This document shows positions 32,277 through 35,909 of a DNA stretch of 35,909 nt, piece after piece. The translations under genes and the position numbers were made by a program. Source of the DNA: Lachnospiraceae bacterium (GTDB lineage: Bacteria; Bacillota; Clostridia; Lachnospirales; Lachnospiraceae); contig JAGAIZ010000053.1 of assembly GCA_017626325.1 (NCBI GenBank), positions 1 through 35,909 on the forward strand, read 5' to 3'. Within the stretch, counting starts at the first letter, position 1; every line of letters begins with the position of its first letter. A model generated the notes under the pieces. It saw only the letters and a list, made by a program, of their open reading frames with translations. It was not told where the DNA came from and made no database searches.

Positions 32277-33335
32277 TTAGCCAAGTAAGGACAACGCTAA
32301 CTGATTGGTCTGATTTGCCTGCGACAGCATGGATGTACCAGCCTGCTGCAAAATGTTATTGTTAGAGTATTTAACCATCTCAGTAGCAATATCCGTATCT
32401 CTGATGGACGCCTCTGCTGATGTGGTGTTCTCAACAATGTTGTCCAGATTGCTGATCGTATGCTCCAAACGGTTCTGAACCGCACCCAGATCACTTCTCT
32501 GCTCGGACACATCCTGAATCGCGCTCTTGGCAAACGCATTCAATGCGGCGAATTCCTGAGAAGTCGGAGGAACATCAATTAATTCCGTATACTTCTTGTA
32601 AGAATCAGTCGGCTGCGTCCAGGTTGTTGCCGTATAATCACTCGCATCAGCGCCCGTTGTATCATCGGCATATTCCGCATCAATGTCATCTTTGTTATAG
32701 GTATAGAATTTTTCGAGCATATTTGCAGTCAGCTTGTTGTTTCCTTCTGCAATACCTGCCTTCTCATAATTCTTTGTCGCGTCATCCATATGATCGACAC
32801 CAAATGACATTTCCTTATGCACCGCGCTTGCAATCAGATTGTTGGTATTCATATTCTTAATGGTAACCGCAATGTGCTGTCCGGATTCCGCGCCTACCTG
32901 AAGCCCTTTGCCTACAAAAGAGCCGTCCAGAAGCTTCTGCTCATTGAATGTTGTTGTGCTCTGTACACGATCAATTTCAGACATTAACTGCTTAACCTCG
33001 GACTGGATGTAGCTGCGGTCTGTGGATGTAAGCGTGCCGTTCTCACCCTTTACAGCCAGTTCATTGATACGCTGCAGCATATCTTCCACTTCATTCAGCG
33101 CGCCCTCTGCCGTCTGTACACATGAAATACCATCCTGCGCATTAGCGGACGCCTGTGTCAGTCCTCTGATCTGTCTTCTCATTTTCTCACTGATAGACAG
33201 GCCTGCCGCATCATCCGCCGCACGGTTAATCTTATAACCGGAAGACAGCTTCTCCGTAGACTTAGCCTGTGAGCTTGTTGTAAGACCAAGCATTCTGTTG
33301 GAATTCATTGCTGAAATGTTGTGTTTTACTACCAT
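32277..33335 (-). CDS. hag: Flagellin
   Basis: A 352-residue flagellar filament subunit, exported by the flagellar secretion system. N-terminal D0/D1 (about 1-165: NISAMNSNRMLG, LSSGYKINRAADDAAGLSISE, ANAQDGISCVQTAEGALNEV) and C-terminal D0/D1 (about 265-352: RSDLGAVQNRLEHTISNLDN, ending LSQANQTNQLALSLLG) are intact; the variable middle is short, so the exposed face is small. The LQR..EL and SEIDRV positions that TLR5 contacts in other flagellins are kept (inference). AAGGAGG lies 5 nt before the ATG. csrA is immediately upstream and I found no sigma-28 or strong sigma-A promoter between them, so hag probably depends on transcription from upstream of csrA. Confidence 0.95.
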   Translation of the reverse strand: MVVKHNISAMNSNRMLGLTTSSQAKSTEKLSSGYKINRAADDAAGLSISEKMRRQIRGLTQASANAQDGISCVQTAEGALNEVEDMLQRINELAVKGENGTLTSTDRSYIQSEVKQLMSEIDRVQSTTTFNEQKLLDGSFVGKGLQVGAESGQHIAVTIKNMNTNNLIASAVHKEMSFGVDHMDDATKNYEKAGIAEGNNKLTANMLEKFYTYNKDDIDAEYADDTTGADASDYTATTWTQPTDSYKKYTELIDVPPTSQEFAALNAFAKSAIQDVSEQRSDLGAVQNRLEHTISNLDNIVENTTSAEASIRDTDIATEMVKYSNNNILQQAGTSMLSQANQTNQLALSLLG

Positions 33336-33340
33336 AAATT

Positions 33341-33381
33341 AACCTCCTTGTGTCTGCACGGCGGTAACTCCTTTTACCACC
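33341..33381 (-). promoter_or_regulatory. Putative CsrA-binding leader of hag
   Basis: On the minus strand an 8-bp stem GGTGGTAA/TTACCGCC (one G-U pair) presents a 6-nt loop AAGGAG (loop at 33368-33373), and the ribosome-binding site AAGGAGG (33341-33349) follows 18 nt downstream. A GGA in a hairpin loop plus a GGA in the ribosome-binding site is the classical CsrA target; in Bacillus subtilis CsrA represses hag translation this way. Confidence 0.7.
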
Positions 33382-33415
33382 GACTTCTTAATTAACAGTT
33401 GCTTTCTATAATAAA

Positions 33416-33441
33416 CCCGAAACCCCCAGGATCGTTCCGGG
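33416..33441 (-). terminator. Possible attenuator hairpin between csrA and hag
   Basis: CCCG.AAC pairs with GTT.CGGG (one mismatch) around a 10-nt loop, followed on the minus strand by TTTATTATAG. It is a weak terminator at most and could set the csrA to hag ratio. Confidence 0.4.
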
Positions 33442-33459
33442 CTATTACCCTTTCCCGTA

Positions 33460-33735
33460 TTATCTTACGGTATCCTTCTTTGTGTTATCGCTTACAGCCG
33501 CTCTTTTCTTCTTCCTGTATCTCTCGGGCAGTTCCGGTTCCGCATAGTAATGAGAAGTTTCCCTGCCATCGCCTGACGCCGCTCGTTTCTCAAGCGCTTT
33601 GCTTCTGACTACATTGACTTCTTTGGGAATATCCAGCATTACGCGCGTATGGTTCCTGCTCCCGCCTAAGAATACAATCCGTATATCATCCCCGATCTGT
33701 AAATATTCCTCCGTATTCACCGTCATCCTTAACAT
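33460..33735 (-). CDS. csrA: CsrA-type RNA-binding translational regulator with extended tail
   Basis: A 91-residue protein. Residues about 1-50 match CsrA (QIGDDIRIVFLGGSRNHTRV, DIPKEVNVVRSKALEKR) with the RNA-contacting R44 kept. The first strand differs from classical CsrA (MLRMTVNTEE instead of MLxLTRKxGE), lacking Arg at position 6. The tail of about 40 residues is longer than usual and very basic in part (RYRKKKR). GGGAGG lies 5 nt before the ATG; the leader also holds GCGGAA and CCGGAAG, possible self-binding sites. The gene directly precedes hag, its expected target, and follows the left repeat of the invertible segment by about 50 nt. The usual antagonist FliW is not in the window. 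Confidence 0.83.
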   Translation of the reverse strand: MLRMTVNTEEYLQIGDDIRIVFLGGSRNHTRVMLDIPKEVNVVRSKALEKRAASGDGRETSHYYAEPELPERYRKKKRAAVSDNTKKDTVR

Positions 33736-33784
33736 AGAAACCTCCCTGCTTCCGGCATTCCGCTGCCGCCAGCGTGCCTGTATG

Positions 33785-33813
33785 GATGTAACTTTTGTCT
33801 TAATAATGTTGCA
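33785..33813 (-). repeat. Left inverted repeat of the invertible segment
   Basis: Read on the minus strand this 29-bp site matches the right repeat at 27 of 29 positions, including 20 identical bases in a row beginning TGCAACATT. Its own dyad is imperfect: the outer arm GTTACATC pairs poorly with GATGCAAC-type bases. It lies between csrA and the recombinase gene. The arms-plus-central-spacer form fits a tyrosine recombinase core site. Confidence 0.88.
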
Positions 33814-33869
33814 AACAGTGAAATAATGAATTCGCCAAACGTTAAATCAGTCCAAAGGAGGAAATGTAA

Positions 33870-34451
33870 ATGAGTGTCACTTATCCAATCAAGAACAGAA
33901 AAACCCTGGAACGCTTCAAGGGCTACTATGCCGTCGTTAAACCAAATCCCCGCAATTACACAATGATCATCATGGGGCTTAACACGGCTTTTCGTATCGG
34001 AGACCTGCTGCAGCTTCGATGGAAGGATGTCCGCGACTCATCCGACGGCAGACTGCATACCCATATCTGCATCCGGGAACAGAAAACAGGAAAGCAGCGC
34101 GTAGTACCTATTAACCCTGCCGAAAAACAAGTCCTGACTGACTACTATGCCGTCTGCCAATATAATTCTCCCGGGGATTATCTGTTTCCCAGTACCCGCA
34201 CCAATACGCTTCCTATTTCCCGCTATCAGGCATACCGGATTGTAAAAGAAGCCGCAATCCACAGCGGCCTTGACGAACATATAAGCTGTCATTCTCTGCG
34301 CAAAACATTCGGGTATCATGCATGGAAGCAGGGAACTCCGCCCGCTATGCTGATGGATCTGTACAATCATTCATCTTACCGGGTCACCAAACGTTATCTG
34401 GGAATTGAACAGGATGAAAGAGACGATGTATATATGCGCATTGATTTATAG
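33870..34451 (+). CDS. Small tyrosine recombinase (FimB/FimE-size DNA invertase)
   Basis: A 193-residue protein consisting of the catalytic domain only, without the N-terminal core-binding domain of phage integrases; FimB and FimE, which invert the fim promoter in E. coli, have the same size. Catalytic residues: R42 (FRIGDLLQLRW), K72 or K75 (EQKTGKQR), H141 and R144 (HSLRKT), H167 (YNHSS) and nucleophile Y176 (KRYLGI). AAAGGAGG lies 8 nt before the ATG. The gene sits between the two 29-bp inverted repeats, so these are its likely substrates. Nothing indicates a prophage or larger integrative element. Confidence 0.92.
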   Translation: MSVTYPIKNRKTLERFKGYYAVVKPNPRNYTMIIMGLNTAFRIGDLLQLRWKDVRDSSDGRLHTHICIREQKTGKQRVVPINPAEKQVLTDYYAVCQYNSPGDYLFPSTRTNTLPISRYQAYRIVKEAAIHSGLDEHISCHSLRKTFGYHAWKQGTPPAMLMDLYNHSSYRVTKRYLGIEQDERDDVYMRIDL

Positions 34452-34520
34452 AAAGAAGGTGGAATTTAATTTGACAATTTAGAGGATCCAAGAACTTACA
34501 TCTTTTTTAGAAAAAGGGGT

Positions 34521-34547
34521 TAAGTATTTGAAGGATGTTCCGATATA
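34521..34547 (+). promoter_or_regulatory. Sigma-28 (SigD/FliA)-type flagellar promoter inside the invertible segment
   Basis: TAAG (34521-34524), 15 nt, then CCGATATA (34540-34547). The SigD consensus is TAAA, 14-16 nt, CCGATAT, so the -10 is perfect and the -35 matches three of four. It points right, with a predicted start near 34553, only about 14 nt before the right repeat. No flagellar gene lies downstream in this orientation. Confidence 0.75.
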
Positions 34548-34564
34548 TAGTATGTAATCAAAAA

Positions 34565-34600
34565 GATGCAACATTATTAAGACAAATGTTGCATCTTTTA
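34565..34600 (+). terminator. Intrinsic terminator formed by the right inverted repeat
   Basis: GATGCAACATT and AATGTTGCATC form a perfect 11-bp stem around a 9-nt loop, followed by TTTTATTAT. It would stop transcripts from the recombinase gene and from the sigma-28-type promoter just upstream. Confidence 0.8.
34567..34595 (+). repeat. Right inverted repeat of the invertible segment
   Basis: The plus-strand copy of the 29-bp site, in inverted orientation to 33785-33813. Its dyad is perfect, unlike the left copy, so it doubles as a terminator stem. Confidence 0.88.
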
Positions 34601-34646
34601 TTATGTCCGCCGGTTAGGGAAATATACCGGTTTGCTTGAGACAATT

Positions 34647-34699
34647 TCAGGATGGTTTCGCTTTACCCTCTCTGATACGCTGTCCAATTCTAAGTTCAG
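34647..34699 (-). pseudogene. Remnant of an RloB-like gene
   Basis: On the minus strand a short stretch reads ELRIGQRIREGKAKPS and a stop. It matches LGQCIREGKTKPSEM of the RloB-family gene at 35335 in both protein and DNA. The rest of the gene is absent, so this is a relic of a second copy. Confidence 0.55.
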
Positions 34700-34719
34700 G
34701 AATCACTTCAAAGCATTAT

Positions 34720-34806
34720 TCAGCGCCGCAAAAACAGTTCTGCCAATTCCTCTTGAGACAGACCAGCCTCTTTTCTTCCTTTTTGTATTCTTTGTCCTAA
34801 TGTCAT
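34720..34806 (-). pseudogene. Truncated XRE-type regulator remnant
   Basis: A 28-codon frame with AAGGA upstream encodes MTLGQRIQKGRKEAGLSQEE, the first helices of an XRE/Cro helix-turn-helix, and stops soon after LAELF. The remainder of the family (recognition helix, SRQAVSKWE-like) is missing. Together with the RloB scrap it fills the 34600-34900 gap, which holds no intact gene. Confidence 0.6.
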
Positions 34807-34902
34807 ATATCACCAATCCTTTCCCTCTCAGCATACCATTTTTATCTTGTGAGGACTATCAAAATACAGTTGCATCTAAGCAATTTTAGGTTGCAATACC
34901 TG

Positions 34903-34931
34903 TTGCGCCGTTAAAGAACGGGTGATAATAT
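34903..34931 (+). promoter_or_regulatory. Promoter of the small membrane protein gene
   Basis: TTGCGC (34903-34908), a 17-nt spacer and TAATAT (34926-34931), about 47 nt before the chosen start. Confidence 0.5.
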
Positions 34932-34977
34932 AATGGTAGATAAAAAAGCGATAAACTGGAATTGTGGAGGTATTACT

Positions 34978-35301
34978 ATGGTTGGAAGAATAATCGGTTT
35001 TATATCCTGCGTTATGTGTGCGATTCCATTTTTAATTATTGCTATCTACAATGGAAACAGTAAAGAGCCAATCCATTTTTGGAGTGGAGATACAACATTA
35101 AAAGAGAAAGTCAGAAATGTCAAAGATTATAACAGGGAGATGGCTTTATTGTATAAAAGATGTTCCATTGTATTTCTTATTACCGGAATTAGCTTTATTG
35201 CTGCACCTGTTGCCGGAGTAATACTGATATGTTTTGAATGTACTCTGGGAATTTATCTTATGTACAAAAATTATAAAAGAATTTTAAGTATGTATTCATA
35301 A
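34978..35301 (+). CDS. Small membrane protein of unknown function
   Basis: A 107-residue protein with three hydrophobic segments: near the start (IIGFISCVMCAIPFLIIAIY) and two in the second half (VFLITGISFIAAPVAGVILI and CTLGIYLMY). Between them lies a charged soluble loop with HFWSGDTTLKEKVRNVKDYN. I recognise it only as a conserved hypothetical seen in Clostridia. I chose the ATG at 34978 because GGAGG lies 7 nt upstream; an ATG 15 codons earlier has no such site. Base composition is more AT-rich than the rest of the window, as in the neighbouring RloB region. Confidence 0.7.
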   Translation: MVGRIIGFISCVMCAIPFLIIAIYNGNSKEPIHFWSGDTTLKEKVRNVKDYNREMALLYKRCSIVFLITGISFIAAPVAGVILICFECTLGIYLMYKNYKRILSMYS

Positions 35302-35334
35302 ATTCCAGTATTCACAACTGGATAAATCATTCAA

Positions 35335-35909
35335 TTAATCCTCTATCTTATTATGCCTTTTTTGTATCTCATCCACCAACTCATGCACCGTCGTACACGG
35401 GCACATCTCTGATGGCTTTGTTTTACCTTCTCTAATACACTGCCCCAGCTTCTGCTGTGCTATCTGAATTGCTTTTTCTTCATCTCCGGCTTTGCAGAGT
35501 TTTCCGTATATCTGCTCATCAGCTTTGGAATATTTCTGACCTGTTTTGTTTTCATATACTCGTCCAAAATCTGAGCAGCAAGTCCAAGAATCCTGAATTG
35601 CCGGCATGAAACAGAAATAGGTATACATCCATATTTCAAAGCATGGATTGGACCAGCCCACCTGTATTCCTTTACTCACTGCTTCCGCAATAATCTCGTC
35701 AAACCCTTGCACTTGGTCTCTGTCAAATACAACCCACGGGATAAGATACTTTGCATCATAAGCTGTGAGTTCCAGACATTTATCAATCATGGTACGAGTC
35801 TTTGTCTCAACAACCTTGATAACAAGCTTATTTCTGATATCCTCCGACAAAGCCTGATGAAGTCCTGTAAAGTAACAACGCTCTGTAGCTTCTGTATCAG
35901 TAACAATCA
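35335..35909 (-). CDS. RloB-family protein (5' end beyond the window)
   Basis: The frame stays open to the right edge, so the start is outside. The visible 191 residues begin VTDTEATERCYFTGLHQAL, a form of the RloB N-terminal VTEGEKTE.NYF-like motif, then VVFDRDQVQGFDEIIAEA with paired acidic residues, then VGWSNPCFEIW. RloB proteins usually pair with the AAA ATPase RloA and are linked to phage defence near restriction loci; the fold is thought to be nuclease-like (family knowledge). No rloA is visible; it would be expected upstream, outside the window. It ends at 35335 with a basic tail (QKRHNKIED). Confidence 0.78.
   Translation of the reverse strand, partial: IVTDTEATERCYFTGLHQALSEDIRNKLVIKVVETKTRTMIDKCLELTAYDAKYLIPWVVFDRDQVQGFDEIIAEAVSKGIQVGWSNPCFEIWMYTYFCFMPAIQDSWTCCSDFGRVYENKTGQKYSKADEQIYGKLCKAGDEEKAIQIAQQKLGQCIREGKTKPSEMCPCTTVHELVDEIQKRHNKIED

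Larger units (their letters stand above)
33785..34595. mobile_element. Putative invertible DNA segment controlling csrA-hag
   Basis: The segment is bounded by 29-bp inverted repeats and encodes a small tyrosine recombinase (33870-34451). It carries an outward sigma-28-type promoter at its right end (34521-34547). In this orientation that promoter faces the terminator formed by the right repeat; inverted, it would face csrA and hag, giving a leader of about 90 nt before csrA. The arrangement is that of a self-encoded phase switch. Repeats, recombinase and promoter are seen; inversion itself is inferred. Confidence 0.8.

Noticed and set aside
33336-33459. Search for a flagellar promoter directly upstream of hag
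   Set aside because: No CCGATA-type -10 and no good TTGACA/TATAAT pair; TTTATTATAG lacks a -35 partner and follows a hairpin.
33870-34451. Recombinase as part of a prophage or integrative element
   Set aside because: It lacks the N-terminal core-binding domain of phage integrases, there are no phage or conjugation genes nearby, and the flanking repeats are inverted, not direct.
34471-34501. TTGACA followed after 19 nt by TTACAT, a possible sigma-A promoter at the end of the recombinase gene
   Set aside because: The spacer is too long and the -10 is poor; the sigma-28-type match nearby is much better.
34871-34900. Possible third copy of the inversion site (GTTGCATCT and TTGCAA words)
   Set aside because: Only about nine bases match the repeats and there is no matching spacer, so chance is likely.

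Overview
The window looks like chromosome of a Gram-positive anaerobe of the Clostridia, most likely a flagellated, carbohydrate-using Lachnospiraceae (inference from protein style, strong AGGAGG ribosome-binding sites, TTGACA/TATAAT promoters, OmpR-type sensor pairs, an ABC/GH32/amylosucrase sucrose operon, a GH53 galactanase and a CsrA-flagellin pair). I do not assign a genus. No rRNA, tRNA or CRISPR array was recognised.

Layout. 1-577: an rsmH-like rRNA methyltransferase cut off by what looks like the end of an IS200/IS605-type element. 754-1730: a marR-GNAT operon with twin operators. 1883-3474: a DUF362/ferredoxin protein and a cupin. 3593-5092: a membrane-anchored cell-wall enzyme joining an amidase and a polysaccharide deacetylase. 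5228-9615: an operon of a secreted protein, response regulator, histidine kinase and membrane-anchored protein. 9745-13277: a second response regulator/kinase operon with membrane proteins, two of which are paralogues. 13518-16636: HD-GYP protein, MFS transporter and Nudix hydrolase. 16841-18612: a DUF4474 protein coupled to a metallophosphoesterase. 18666-27529: a sucrose operon (binding protein, two permeases, GH32, fructokinase, amylosucrase) opposite its LacI-type regulator, with two near-identical 20-bp operators and 31-bp tandem repeats between the binding protein and first permease genes. 27614-32154: MATE transporter, AraC regulator and GH53 galactanase lipoprotein.

The most interesting part is 32277-34595. 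csrA and flagellin (hag) lie in tandem on the minus strand. Just upstream is a 193-residue tyrosine recombinase of FimB/FimE size, flanked by 29-bp inverted repeats matching at 27 of 29 positions (33785-33813 and 34567-34595). Inside the segment, next to the right repeat, is a sigma-28-type flagellar promoter (TAAG, 15 nt, CCGATATA) that now points away from csrA-hag and into a hairpin/T-tract terminator formed by the right repeat itself. Inversion would turn it towards csrA-hag and place it beside the left repeat, whose dyad is imperfect and lacks a T-tract. This reads as a self-encoded flagellin phase-variation switch, similar in logic to Salmonella hin/fljBA but with a tyrosine recombinase; this copy appears to be in the OFF orientation. 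The flagellin leader also carries a hairpin presenting GGA and a second GGA in the ribosome-binding site, the usual CsrA target layout.

The right end (34600-35909) is a decayed defence-like patch: a truncated XRE regulator, a scrap of an rloB-like gene, a small membrane protein, and an RloB-family gene running off the window.
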